Part shown: piece after piece, positions 18,627 to 27,929 of the stretch
Position numbering within the stretch: the stretch's first letter is position 1
Layout: each line of letters opens with the position of its first letter
Assembly: GCF_900447045.1 (NCBI RefSeq)
Contig: NZ_UAWH01000015.1
Location: 248,001-312,000 of the forward strand
DNA length: 64,000 nt
From: Clostridium paraputrificum
GTDB lineage: Bacteria; Bacillota; Clostridia; Clostridiales; Clostridiaceae
Reading direction: 5' to 3'
Notes under the pieces: generated by a model
What the model was told of the DNA's origin: nothing
Database searches by the model: none
The model's input: only the letters and a program-made list of their open reading frames with translations
Translations under genes and position numbers: made by a program

Positions 18627-19961
18627 TTATTCAACTATTTCACCAAGTAATGAGAATGGTTGAGCTCTATTTATGTGAACATTAACTAACTTACCAATCA
18701 TAGAAGAATCTCCTGGGAAGTTTACAAGTCTACCATTTCTTGTTCTACCCATTAACTTAGTTTCATCATTCTTAGATGGTCCTTCAACTAGAACTTCAAC
18801 AGTTCTACCTTCATAAACCTTATTTCCATTAATAACACCTTTATTAATAACATCAACTAATCTGTTGAATCTTTCGTGCTTAACATCATCTGGAACTTGA
18901 TTTTCCATTCTGTCAGCTGGTGTATGGTTTCTTCTTGAGTAAATGAAAGTAAACGCTGAATCATATCCAACTTCTTTGCAAAGATTTAAAGTGTCTAAGA
19001 AGTTTTCTTCTGTTTCTCCAGGGAACCCAACAATAATATCTGTTGTTATTGAGCATTCTGGAATTTCTTCTTTAATCTTCTTAATTAAGCTCATGTACTT
19101 TTCTCTATCATAGTGTCTGTTCATCTTCTTTAAGATTTCATCAGAACCACTTTGAACTGGAAGATGAATTTGTTCACATAACTTGTCACATTCTTTAATA
19201 GCCATAATAACATCTTCTGTTAAGTCCTTAGGGTGAGATGTCATAAACCTAACTCTTTCAAGACCTTCAATTTCGTTAATTCTTCTAAGAAGTTTAGCAA
19301 AATCTATTTCTTCTTCTAGCCCTTTACCGTATGAGTTAACATTTTGCCCTAGAAGAGTTATTTCTTTATAGCCTTGAGCTACAAGTTCCTTAATTTCTTT
19401 TTCAATTTCTTCAGGTCTTCTACTTCTTTCTCTTCCTCTAACATAAGGAACTACACAGTAAGTACAGAAGTTATTGCATCCATACATAATAGTAACAAAT
19501 GCTTTTATTGAACTTTCTCTATCTACAGGAATACCTTCAATAATTTCAGTTTCTTTGTCAAATATTTCTTTAACTTGAACCCCTTCAGTCTTTACTCTAT
19601 TTAAGTATTCAGGGAACTTATAAGAGTTATGTGTACCGAAGATAATATCAACATATGGGAACTCTTTTAAAATTTTGTCGGCCATTCCCTTTTGTTGCAT
19701 CATGCAACCACAGATACCTATAACTAAATCAGGATTTTTTTTCTTTAGTTTCTTAAGTAGTCCTAAGTTTCCATAAACCTTATTTTCAGCATTTTCTCTT
19801 ACGCAACATGTATTAAATAAAATAATTGAAGCTTCTTCTTTAGCTTCAGTTTTTGTATATCCAATTCTCTTAAGCATTCCTGAAAGCTTTTCAGAGTCTT
19901 CTTCATTCATTTGACAGCCCCATGTTTCAATATAATACTTTAGATTTTTTACTTCTGACAT
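18627..19961 (-). CDS. miaB: tRNA-2-methylthio-N6-dimethylallyladenosine synthase MiaB
   Basis: MiaB is a radical-SAM enzyme that adds methylthio to i6A37 of tRNA. The product has 444 residues. The N-terminal MTTase domain has [14 protein letters not shown] and cysteines in CCVREN and CGCMMQ. The radical-SAM cluster motif is CNNFCTYC in [20 protein letters not shown]. The TRAM domain covers about the last 65 residues. It uses the product of MiaA, encoded at 3802-4731. The frame is open to 19982, but the ATG at 19961 has AGGAG six bases upstream. It is monocistronic, with a clear terminator. Confidence 0.97.
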   Translation of the reverse strand: MSEVKNLKYYIETWGCQMNEEDSEKLSGMLKRIGYTKTEAKEEASIILFNTCCVRENAENKVYGNLGLLKKLKKKNPDLVIGICGCMMQQKGMADKILKEFPYVDIIFGTHNSYKFPEYLNRVKTEGVQVKEIFDKETEIIEGIPVDRESSIKAFVTIMYGCNNFCTYCVVPYVRGRERSRRPEEIEKEIKELVAQGYKEITLLGQNVNSYGKGLEEEIDFAKLLRRINEIEGLERVRFMTSHPKDLTEDVIMAIKECDKLCEQIHLPVQSGSDEILKKMNRHYDREKYMSLIKKIKEEIPECSITTDIIVGFPGETEENFLDTLNLCKEVGYDSAFTFIYSRRNHTPADRMENQVPDDVKHERFNRLVDVINKGVINGNKVYEGRTVEVLVEGPSKNDETKLMGRTRNGRLVNFPGDSSMIGKLVNVHINRAQPFSLLGEIVE

Positions 19962-20095
19962 AGTATTCTCCTTTACATGCAAATTTCTAATGTATTATAA
20001 CAAATTTATTGCATAAAATAAAGAGTTGTTATTTTTTTATAATAGGAGATAGTGACTTTAATTGTATTATTATTAATGGTTATGAAAAAAAATCA

Positions 20096-20121
20096 CTGTA
20101 TATCAGAGTATAGATATACAG
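20096..20121 (-). terminator. hexosaminidase gene terminator
   Basis: CTGTATATC and its complement flank eight bases, and eight T residues follow on the minus strand. It lies 12 bases past the stop codon of the large surface enzyme. Confidence 0.75.
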
Positions 20122-20132
20122 CTATTTAAATT

Positions 20133-23100
20133 TTAACTTATTTTATTTTCTTTTTTTAATACTACAAAACAAGCTCCTGCTACAGATATAACTAAAAGTG
20201 CAAACCATAAACCTATATTTGCATTATCTCCAGTAGCTATACTTTGTCCTTCTATTTGTTTTAAATTGTTAAATGCATTTTCCAATTCTTCTATTGCCTT
20301 TTCAACTTCTTCTGTTGTGGCATCTTTATTTTCAATAACAGTTTTTGCAGAATCTAAAGCATTTTTTAGGTTATTCCAGCTTCCATCTGTATAATTTCCC
20401 TTTTCTAATTTAATAAGTTTATTATATAACTTTATTAGTCTAGTTTTATCCACTTTTACTTCAAGCTTAGATAATGCATCTGCAAGATTATTATATGCTG
20501 CTTCAATTTCTTCTTTTGAAGCATTAGTATTATCTAATACCAATTGAGCATTTTTAACAGCATTCTCAAATACTTTAAGGGAAGCTTGTGTATATTTAGA
20601 GGTATCCAAGCCTTCTATTTTATTTAAGAAAGCTTGTAAATCATCTTTTGAGATTTCTTCTTCTGGTGTTGTTTTAACAAGCTTATCGTAAGCATCAGTT
20701 AACTCATTGAATGCATTATTAATTGCTTCTTGCGTAGCTAAATCATCATTTAACACGCTTTTTGCCTTTTCTAATGCTTTGATAAATAAACTCCAGCTCT
20801 CCTCAGTATAATCATCCTTTTCTAGGGACTTAACCTTATTATATAGATCCTCTAATTGAGATTTATCCACTTCAACTGTGTTGTCTTCTAATATTAAACT
20901 AACCATTGCAACTGATAATTCTGTTTTCATAATTTCAACATCATTTGCATTTGGTTCTTCTGAATCTACTAAAGCTTTTGCCTCTACAATCTTATCTTGA
21001 AGAGTTTTCCAAGAATCTACTGTAAATCCTTGATCTTCAATAGCTGAAGCTTGAGCAATAAGTTTATTTAAACCTTCAAGATCTGCTTTTACATCCACTG
21101 CATACAATTTAATTTCAGAAGCTGTTCCATTATTATTTACTGCTTCTAGTGCAACTAATCTTACATGTTTAGTTGTAACTGCATCAAACTCAATAATTTT
21201 TGCTTCAGAATTTCTTGCCAGGGTTCCTTCCTTAACCTTTGTATAGTTAACACCATCATCACTTACTTGAATCTCGTATTTAGTAATAGTTCCATTAAGT
21301 CCACTTTGACGAGGAACATATGTCAATCCATTTACTTTAGTTGGCTCGTCCATTTCAAGGTCAATCCAATGAGGCATTGTAGTTACATTCCAGTCTGTAT
21401 GCCACATAGTTCCAGTGTTATCATCTAATACATTTTTAGGATCAGATCCATCTTTTTGATAACTAGAAGCTGTAGCTTTAATTATTGAATTATCAATATA
21501 ATTAACATTTTTTATAGGTTTTGCTACCAATCCGTTTAATGCAGATGCTAATGATTTTTCGTATCCATCTACTGTAGATTGTAATGAAGCTGGTAAGTCT
21601 CCTCTAATGCTATTCTTTACAAATAACAATACATTTACACTTTCTTCTGTATATGAAGATAAGTCTTCTGGAATTAAAGATAAATATGCATTTACTCTAG
21701 AATAATCAGCTTTTTCAAAATCTAAATCCTTTAATATTGCATTAATTTCATTAGCTTTTTCGCTAATTTCTTGTGATGTTGGTTTATATTTAGTAAATAT
21801 CTTCTTTGAATCCTTTATTAATGCACTTAGTTTATGGTTTTTATTTTCTTTTAAATATTCACTAGCATTCCATACTGCATAATCTAATTCCATAGTGGAA
21901 GCATATTCTGCATTTTTAGCTAATCTTATATCATCTACATATCCTATAAATGATTTAGTTTTACTTCCAATATATTGCATAGGGAACATATTAGTTGCAA
22001 GTAATGGTCTTCCTTCTACCTTTTCTCCATCACCTAAGGTATCCACTAAGTTTCCATTTACATATAAAGAAATTTGATTTAACTCATTCTTAAATTCTAA
22101 TTCTACCCATTCATTTACAGGTAGGTCATAATTAAATGAATAATCATAATTTTCTCTTGAGAAACCAACTTTTCCAGTATTCTTTTGAACTGCTTTTATA
22201 GAACCGTATTCTGATTCAAATAAAATTTGTTCTTCTTTACTACTTGAAGTACGCTTAACCTTTACACGTAAATCATTATTCAATCCTACTGTGTTTAACT
22301 TAGATTGAACGTAGCTTTCATTACCTTTTAACTCTAAAACGTTTTTACCATCTTTTTCTTTAATTTCTGCATTACTTCCTAAAGTTAAATTATATCCATT
22401 AGATGATGAATCTTTTAAATCGTCCATATTATATTGTGCAATATTTTCAGATTTTGTTTCTACATCATAATCAAAGTTTACTCTAGGGTCTTCTCCAATT
22501 TCATTAATTTTTTCTTTTGCTTCATCTAATGATAAGTCATTTTTACCCCATAGTTTTGCAGCAAATAATGGCATTGCTACACCAATACGATCATAAACAT
22601 CATATTCACTTACACCATTATCAAGATAGTCAGTCATATCATTCCATACAGCAAATGCACCACCAATCATTTGATCATCACCAGCAGGAATAGTAACACC
22701 ACCAATAGAATTAATTGGTAGGTTATACATAGTATTATCATTTAAATAATCATAATAATACCCTGCGTTAGGAACAATATAGTAGTTACCATCATTACAG
22801 TTAATTAAATCAAAGCCTTGTTCGTACATTTCATCCATGTTAGCATAACCAAAGTTCCATAAATTCATTTGTACGTTTTCACTTCTTACAGGAGTTGTAC
22901 CTCTACATTGAGATAAGCTTCCCCATATACGTGCAGTTCTTCCTGTATCTTGAACATACTCTAAAATATCATCTGCAAATTTTCTGTAGGATTCTTTATC
23001 TGCATTATATTCATCTGCTCCTACATGAATGATCGTCTGGTCATCAAATACTGGGTCTTCACCCATCATGTATTCATCAAAAATACTCTTAACAAACTCT

Positions 23101-25196
23101 AAGCATTCATCATATTTTGTTTTTAAAGCAAGGTGATCATTATCACGTCCCCATGTTCCGTGACGTAGATCAGGACGTACTTTAGTTAGTGCAAGAGAGT
23201 GAGCAGGAGTATCTATTTCAGGAACAATATTAACCCCATATATTCTTGAAGTTTTAATGAATTCATTAAATTCATTTTTAGTATAAAACATATCTGTGCT
23301 TGTTAAATCAGCTTTGTTTAATCCGTTATTACCGCCCTCTTTTATGTCAGACTCTAAACGGAATGCAGAATAAGCTTCCATTGGATCTTTACCAGCAGAA
23401 GAATAGTTTTCTAACGGAATTAGGTTATCATTTAAATGAACTTGGAAATCATTTAATTTATACCATGACATTTCCTTTACTATTTGTTCTAAATAATCCA
23501 TAGTAAATGTCTTACGACCTACATCAAGAATAAATCCTCTTACTTCGTATAGTGGATAATCTCTTGTAACTCCTTTTGGAATTGTAATATTATTATTTTG
23601 TTTTAAGATCTGTAATATTGTTCTTGTTGCCCAAAAAGAACCTGTTTCTGTTTCAGCTTCAACTGTAATATAATCTGAAATATCCATTAAATATCCTTCA
23701 TCTTGTAAACCTTTAGATTGATCCTTTGTTAAAGTAAAGGAAATATCTCCAGCCTTAGGTGTTACTCCTGAAACTACCTTTAATGTTTTACCGCTCATTG
23801 CCTTATAATCTTCAGCAAAAGTTTCAGCCATTTCTTTAAGTTCTGAAGGAACAATAATTCTAGACGAATTTGAAATTGTAAAGTTTCCTTTGCTTCCTTT
23901 CCATTCACGAAGTTCAGGAATTACAACTGGAGAAGCATTATCCCATTCTTCATTTGTATATTTACCAGGAACTTTTATAGCGCATTCTTTGAACTTGTAC
24001 TCTTTAGTCTCTTCATTAGTAACTTTAAATGAGACGTTTACAGTAACATCAGTTATAGGTTCATAAATTGTTAAATCTTCACCAATTACTTGTTCATAAT
24101 CAGTACCATTATATTCAACAATAAAACCATCTTCATTTGGTAAATTAGAAATATCTAGCTTTTTATCACCTTTCTTAGGAGATTCAATATTAATAGAATT
24201 TACAATATCAGAGATGCTTTTTTTAGTATCTCCCCCATAAACCTCCATTTCATAAAGTGAAACAGAATTCCATGTAACAATTCCATCAGGATCATCTGCA
24301 GTATATTCATTGATATATAATCTTACATATCTTGCATTATATACTTTATCTAGAATGATTTTTTGATCCTTTCTATATGGATTTTCAGTGAAACTTTGTA
24401 CTGTTTTCCAGTCATTATCATTCATAGGGTTACTTAATGTGTCAGCTATTTGTATTTCATACTTTGTAGCATTTCTTCTTTCCCAAAATAAATTAATTGT
24501 TTTTATATCTTGTTTTTTACCTAAATCTACATAAATCCAAGCTGGCTTTCCAGTTGCAGACCAACGAGATCCTTTTGATGTAGTATCACCATCAACAGCT
24601 TTATCTCCACTTAAAGAACTTGTTTCAGAATCACTAACAAAAACTTCTTTTCCTAAAGCAATATTTTCTGATGGATCTTGCTCATCAGGCATAGATGAAT
24701 CTTTTAACATTACTTTAAAATCACTGCAAGAAACGTTAGGATAGCCCTTTTGTTCAGTTACTTCTAACTTTACATATCTTCCTTTTACAGATTCTTCTAA
24801 TAAATTTTCAGATATTTTTGTAGTATTACCTGCTTGTACAGCTACTGGGTCCCCCCAATTGTTAATATCATTAGATACATAAATATTATAGCTTGAGGCA
24901 TAATTTTCATTGCTTTCCCAGATCATTCGAAAATAATTTAACTCTTCTTCCTGACCTAAATCAACATATGCCCACTGAACTGGTTTACTTTCTGATGACC
25001 ATCTAGACCCCTCATCTTCATCTGTTAAATTGCTAGCAGGCATGGTACTGTACTCAGCACTTGCAATTACATTCTTGTTTAATGCCAAATTTACGTTAGG
25101 TGAAGTTTTAGCTGAAACTGTCATTGCATTAAATGGAATTAAATTCACTATCATAGCGGCACTAAGTAAACTATTAATGATACGCTTAAATTTCAT
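20133..25196 (-). CDS. surface GH20 beta-N-acetylhexosaminidase with CBM32 and FIVAR modules
   Basis: This 1687-residue exported enzyme likely removes terminal N-acetylhexosamine, or lacto-N-biose, from host glycans. After a signal peptide (about 1-30) come two discoidin/CBM32-like modules (33-170 and 176-322), a GH20b domain (419-545), the GH20 catalytic domain (547-884), a LamG-like module (919-1099), a third CBM32-like module (1231-1369), four FIVAR repeats (1370-1650) and a membrane anchor. The catalytic Asp728-Glu729 pair lies in HVGADEYN. YSAFRLES around residue 610 resembles lacto-N-biosidases, so specificity is open. The C-terminus reads SIATGDN then a hydrophobic span and a KKENK tail, a sortase-like signal without LPXTG. 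GGAAGG precedes the ATG. Confidence 0.93.
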   Translation of the reverse strand: MKFKRIINSLLSAAMIVNLIPFNAMTVSAKTSPNVNLALNKNVIASAEYSTMPASNLTDEDEGSRWSSESKPVQWAYVDLGQEEELNYFRMIWESNENYASSYNIYVSNDINNWGDPVAVQAGNTTKISENLLEESVKGRYVKLEVTEQKGYPNVSCSDFKVMLKDSSMPDEQDPSENIALGKEVFVSDSETSSLSGDKAVDGDTTSKGSRWSATGKPAWIYVDLGKKQDIKTINLFWERRNATKYEIQIADTLSNPMNDNDWKTVQSFTENPYRKDQKIILDKVYNARYVRLYINEYTADDPDGIVTWNSVSLYEMEVYGGDTKKSISDIVNSINIESPKKGDKKLDISNLPNEDGFIVEYNGTDYEQVIGEDLTIYEPITDVTVNVSFKVTNEETKEYKFKECAIKVPGKYTNEEWDNASPVVIPELREWKGSKGNFTISNSSRIIVPSELKEMAETFAEDYKAMSGKTLKVVSGVTPKAGDISFTLTKDQSKGLQDEGYLMDISDYITVEAETETGSFWATRTILQILKQNNNITIPKGVTRDYPLYEVRGFILDVGRKTFTMDYLEQIVKEMSWYKLNDFQVHLNDNLIPLENYSSAGKDPMEAYSAFRLESDIKEGGNNGLNKADLTSTDMFYTKNEFNEFIKTSRIYGVNIVPEIDTPAHSLALTKVRPDLRHGTWGRDNDHLALKTKYDECLEFVKSIFDEYMMGEDPVFDDQTIIHVGADEYNADKESYRKFADDILEYVQDTGRTARIWGSLSQCRGTTPVRSENVQMNLWNFGYANMDEMYEQGFDLINCNDGNYYIVPNAGYYYDYLNDNTMYNLPINSIGGVTIPAGDDQMIGGAFAVWNDMTDYLDNGVSEYDVYDRIGVAMPLFAAKLWGKNDLSLDEAKEKINEIGEDPRVNFDYDVETKSENIAQYNMDDLKDSSSNGYNLTLGSNAEIKEKDGKNVLELKGNESYVQSKLNTVGLNNDLRVKVKRTSSSKEEQILFESEYGSIKAVQKNTGKVGFSRENYDYSFNYDLPVNEWVELEFKNELNQISLYVNGNLVDTLGDGEKVEGRPLLATNMFPMQYIGSKTKSFIGYVDDIRLAKNAEYASTMELDYAVWNASEYLKENKNHKLSALIKDSKKIFTKYKPTSQEISEKANEINAILKDLDFEKADYSRVNAYLSLIPEDLSSYTEESVNVLLFVKNSIRGDLPASLQSTVDGYEKSLASALNGLVAKPIKNVNYIDNSIIKATASSYQKDGSDPKNVLDDNTGTMWHTDWNVTTMPHWIDLEMDEPTKVNGLTYVPRQSGLNGTITKYEIQVSDDGVNYTKVKEGTLARNSEAKIIEFDAVTTKHVRLVALEAVNNNGTASEIKLYAVDVKADLEGLNKLIAQASAIEDQGFTVDSWKTLQDKIVEAKALVDSEEPNANDVEIMKTELSVAMVSLILEDNTVEVDKSQLEDLYNKVKSLEKDDYTEESWSLFIKALEKAKSVLNDDLATQEAINNAFNELTDAYDKLVKTTPEEEISKDDLQAFLNKIEGLDTSKYTQASLKVFENAVKNAQLVLDNTNASKEEIEAAYNNLADALSKLEVKVDKTRLIKLYNKLIKLEKGNYTDGSWNNLKNALDSAKTVIENKDATTEEVEKAIEELENAFNNLKQIEGQSIATGDNANIGLWFALLVISVAGACFVVLKKENKIS

Positions 25197-25414
25197 ACTT
25201 ACCTTCCTTTCTTTTTAGTCTTATCCAGTTTTTTATTAATACAATACCTTCTCAATTCCCCTATTTACATCCCTCCTGTCATCCATGTAAATAATCATAG
25301 ATAAACTTATTTACATATTTATACAGTTCCAGTTTATAACCTGTTGCCTTATTCGTATTTGCACTAATTAGTTAAACTTGTTAACTTTTGATTTTTTTGA
25401 AATTTAGAAACAAA

Positions 25415-25445
25415 AATAAGAACTCTAAATTTTAGAGTTCTTATT
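25415..25445 (-). terminator. terminator of the YdjM-like gene
   Basis: A 15-bp inverted repeat (25415-25429 with 25431-25445) has a one-base centre and is followed by T-rich sequence on the minus strand. Confidence 0.7.
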
Positions 25446-25448
25446 ACT

Positions 25449-25841
25449 TTAATACCCCACTATTAATAGTATAAATATAACTGCCAGTGCACATATACCT
25501 ATAAATACATCATCTTTTTTATTACTTTCTATTATTCTTACACCATATATTTTTTTACTTGGATAAAAAAATTGAACACCTTCTGTAGTGAAACAATCAA
25601 GAAATATATGTAACATATAATTTATACACCAAACTATAGCTATGTTTAAATTTATAATAGCAACCAGTAAAGTACTTAAAACTAAAAATATAAGTGAATG
25701 TGTTAATGATTTTCTTTTAATTAATATTTGAGATAAGTCAGGCACAATTGAAGCAAGCAATCCCCAAAAAGCTATTGGTTCCTCTAGTATTAAGGGTAAA
25801 GTAACAGCCAATGCCACCGCAATCTGTGTTTTTTTAGACAT
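25449..25841 (-). CDS. YdjM-family membrane-bound hydrolase-like protein
   Basis: This 130-residue membrane protein belongs to the YdjM/DUF457 family annotated as metal-dependent hydrolase. It has family features: PDLSQIL, the polar KSLTHS and, in the next helix, HIFLDCFTTEGVQFFYP. The conserved His and Asp residues may bind a metal. Three to four membrane segments are visible. GTGGTAATAAT precedes the ATG. It is downstream of two small genes on the same strand, but a hairpin separates them, so it is probably separately transcribed. The true activity is unknown. Confidence 0.8.
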   Translation of the reverse strand: MSKKTQIAVALAVTLPLILEEPIAFWGLLASIVPDLSQILIKRKSLTHSLIFLVLSTLLVAIINLNIAIVWCINYMLHIFLDCFTTEGVQFFYPSKKIYGVRIIESNKKDDVFIGICALAVIFILLIVGY

Positions 25842-25925
25842 ATTATTACCACTTCCTAAACTTAGTTATAAGAATAGTATTACCTAAAATTTCATATTTA
25901 TAGGTATATATTTTATCCAAAAATA

Positions 25926-25953
25926 AAAGACCCAAGGTTAATCTTGAGTCTTT
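25926..25953 (-). terminator. terminator at the end of the 61-residue membrane protein gene
   Basis: AAAGAC-N-CAAG pairs with CTTG-N-GTCTTT across one mismatch, and T-rich sequence follows on the minus strand. It overlaps the stop codon of the gene at 25938-26123. Confidence 0.65.
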
Positions 25954-26123
25954 TTCTTATTTAGCAATCTTAGTTCATAAATTATATCGCTTTGTCCCAT
26001 TAATAAGAATCCTAATCCTAAACAAATAGGCGTAAAAATTAAGGCATAAGAACCTGTAAAAAATATCCCCAATATACTCCATATAACTAACAAAAAGCCT
26101 ATAAATTTTAAAGCAATGTCCAT
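25938..26123 (-). CDS. small two-helix membrane protein
   Basis: The product has 61 residues: two membrane segments (about 4-22 and 27-43), then a charged tail ending in KKKTQD. It has no family that I recognise. GAGGGG lies before the ATG. It starts about 20 bases after the SHOCT protein gene and is probably in the same transcript, ending at the hairpin that overlaps its stop codon. It may be a partner of that protein, but the sequence does not show this. Confidence 0.65.
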   Translation of the reverse strand: MDIALKFIGFLLVIWSILGIFFTGSYALIFTPICLGLGFLLMGQSDIIYELRLLNKKKTQD

Positions 26124-26143
26124 ATTTACCCCTCAATCCCCTA

Positions 26144-26890
26144 TTAAAACCCTAATAGTCTACTTTGAATCTTATCAAATTCATCTTGTGTTATTACCCC
26201 TGAATCAAGCAATTCCTGTATCTTTAAAATCTCGTCTACTGTAGATAATTCATTACTAAGATCATTATCATCTGAAGAAGAATATAAAGAATTGTTTTCT
26301 GAATTTATTGTAATCTCAAGAAATTGCATAAGCTCTTTTACAGTACCATAAATAGAGTTATATAAATTTGAATGTATATTTAGTTCACTAGCTACAATTT
26401 TTATCTCTTTATTTCCCTTGTTTTTATTAGAGGAATATAGTCTTAGCTTTAAGCTATTTACAAAAGCATTAGTAGTTTGTCCATTTATATTTTCAAGTGG
26501 AGGTTGCCCTAAACCACCTTTATTAATAACAAAACCATCTTCAACTAATTCAAATCTTGTTATATCACCATATCTATATACCACTGCATCTTTAATATGT
26601 TTACCAAAACTATCTAGTACTTGGAACATCTGATTTTCTTCATCTATCTCTATGTATGTTCCAATCTTCTTAGTTCCTTTAAATTTATTTAATTCCTCTT
26701 GATTCAAAACGTATTTTGAGATTGCATCTTCTATCTCTCTTACTCTTCTTTGTGAAATATCTACACTATTACTTAAATAGTCATAACTTTTATCATAACA
26801 TTCTTTACAAATGAATCCATTAAATATGGCAATTTTAGCCCCTACCTTATTGCATACCATGCAAGATTCTTTTTTACCAAAAATACCCAT
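26144..26890 (-). CDS. zinc-ribbon and SHOCT-domain protein
   Basis: This 248-residue cytoplasmic protein starts with a four-cysteine zinc site (CMVCNKVG and CKEC, residues 10-32), as in DUF4428-type proteins. The middle (about residues 75-175) resembles a beta-rich PH-like domain seen with such fingers. The C-terminal 30 residues (ILKIQELLDSGVITQDEFDK) match the SHOCT motif, a short oligomerisation or localisation element. GGGTGATT precedes the ATG. It lies just upstream of a two-helix membrane protein, which may be a partner. No enzymatic role is visible. Confidence 0.75.
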   Translation of the reverse strand: MGIFGKKESCMVCNKVGAKIAIFNGFICKECYDKSYDYLSNSVDISQRRVREIEDAISKYVLNQEELNKFKGTKKIGTYIEIDEENQMFQVLDSFGKHIKDAVVYRYGDITRFELVEDGFVINKGGLGQPPLENINGQTTNAFVNSLKLRLYSSNKNKGNKEIKIVASELNIHSNLYNSIYGTVKELMQFLEITINSENNSLYSSSDDNDLSNELSTVDEILKIQELLDSGVITQDEFDKIQSRLLGF

Positions 26891-27055
26891 ACAATCACCC
26901 TTTCTTTACAAAATAATTATACTATCATACACTTTTTTTAACAATAACAATAACCCCAAATATGTAAATTGCATATTATATATTACAAGATTCGCCAATT
27001 ACTTAGTAAACCTCTTATTCTTTACTTGTAGAACAAATAAAAAGTTGGTGAGAAA

Positions 27056-27418
27056 ATGAAGAATATTAACTACTTTTTTCAAAAGAAAAGAGCTAATTTT
27101 GGTGATATTATAAGTGTAAATAGGGGGCTATATAGACATTATGGTGTATATATAAGTGATAATACAGTAATTCATTATGCATCCTTTGGTGGAGATTTTG
27201 GTAGAAATGTATGTATTCATGCAACAAGTTTAAGAAAATTCTTAAATGGTTCTATGGGATATGAAGTTTGTGTTTTCCCTAATGGATTTAATGGTAAAGA
27301 GACGGTAAAAAGAGCTCTATCTAGAATTGGAGAAAGGCGTTATAGCCTATTTGCAAATAACTGTGAACATTTTGCAACATGGTGTAAAACTGGGGTATCT
27401 TATTCAAAACAAATTTGA
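27056..27418 (+). CDS. LRAT-fold (NlpC/P60-superfamily) protein
   Basis: This 120-residue protein matches the lecithin:retinol acyltransferase (LRAT) domain. The motifs are FGDIISVNRGLYRHYGVYI (His28), VIHYA (His40) and NNCEHFATWC (Cys103), the order expected for the His-His-Cys catalytic triad. Relatives cleave or transfer acyl groups on lipids. There is no signal peptide or membrane anchor, so it should be cytoplasmic or act at the inner leaflet. GGTGA lies five bases before the ATG. It stands alone between divergent and convergent genes and ends at a strong terminator. Its substrate is unknown. Confidence 0.8.
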   Translation: MKNINYFFQKKRANFGDIISVNRGLYRHYGVYISDNTVIHYASFGGDFGRNVCIHATSLRKFLNGSMGYEVCVFPNGFNGKETVKRALSRIGERRYSLFANNCEHFATWCKTGVSYSKQI

Positions 27419-27432
27419 ATAGATAGTTATAA

Positions 27433-27457
27433 AAAAACTCTGCTTGTCAGAGTTTTT
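27433..27457 (+). terminator. LRAT gene terminator
   Basis: AAAAACTCTG and CAGAGTTTTT form a perfect 10-bp stem around five bases, with T residues at the end. Confidence 0.8.
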
Positions 27458-27510
27458 AGTATTTTCTATTAACCATAAAGATAAGAGTAAGTCAAATAAA
27501 AATATAAAAA

Positions 27511-27534
27511 GGAACTGACCATAAAGTCAGCTCC
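27511..27534 (-). terminator. fumarate-reductase operon terminator
   Basis: GGAGCTGAC pairs with its complement, with one mismatch, and two T runs follow on the minus strand. It lies 30 bases after the FMN-binding lipoprotein gene. Confidence 0.7.
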
Positions 27535-27566
27535 AATATTTGAATAAAGGGATTTGTGAATTTTAA

Positions 27567-27914
27567 TTACTTAGTTGCTCCTTCAAGTGCCTTATTTACT
27601 GCTTCTAAAACACCCTTTGAGGAATTTGTAGCACCACTTACAGCTTCAACGCCTTCAGTTCCTTGCTTTTCAATAATTTCTGGAATCATATTATCCTTAA
27701 CTCCATCAATTAGTGTCTTTGTTTCTTTATGTTCAACTACTTCAACAGTAGAAATTTTACCTTTTTCAACATTAACTTCAACCTTAATTGTTCCTGAAGT
27801 TCCTTGAGCTTCACCAGTGTAAGTACCATCTGTATACTTTCCACCTCCACATCCAACAAGAACACCAGCTGTTAATATAGCTGTAGCTATTAATGAAACT
27901 AATCTCTTCTTCAT
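27567..27914 (-). CDS. FMN-binding lipoprotein
   Basis: This 115-residue lipoprotein has a lipobox LVGC with the cysteine at about residue 22, then a single FMN-binding domain. The motif SGATNSSKG near residue 95 is the flavinylation site used by ApbE transferases, where the threonine accepts FMN. Such domains carry electrons outside the membrane. The fumarate-reductase-like gene lies 15 bases upstream, so this is the probable electron donor to that enzyme. No ApbE or Rnf-like gene is in the window. GGAGAAA precedes the ATG. Confidence 0.9.
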   Translation of the reverse strand: MKKRLVSLIATAILTAGVLVGCGGGKYTDGTYTGEAQGTSGTIKVEVNVEKGKISTVEVVEHKETKTLIDGVKDNMIPEIIEKQGTEGVEAVSGATNSSKGVLEAVNKALEGATK

Positions 27915-27929
27915 ATCTATTTCTCCTTA

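Noticed and set aside
20044..20130. A short plus-strand frame with AGGAG and a GTG start between miaB and the hexosaminidase gene
   Set aside because: It is only about 25 codons, overlaps the hexosaminidase terminator hairpin and has no other support.
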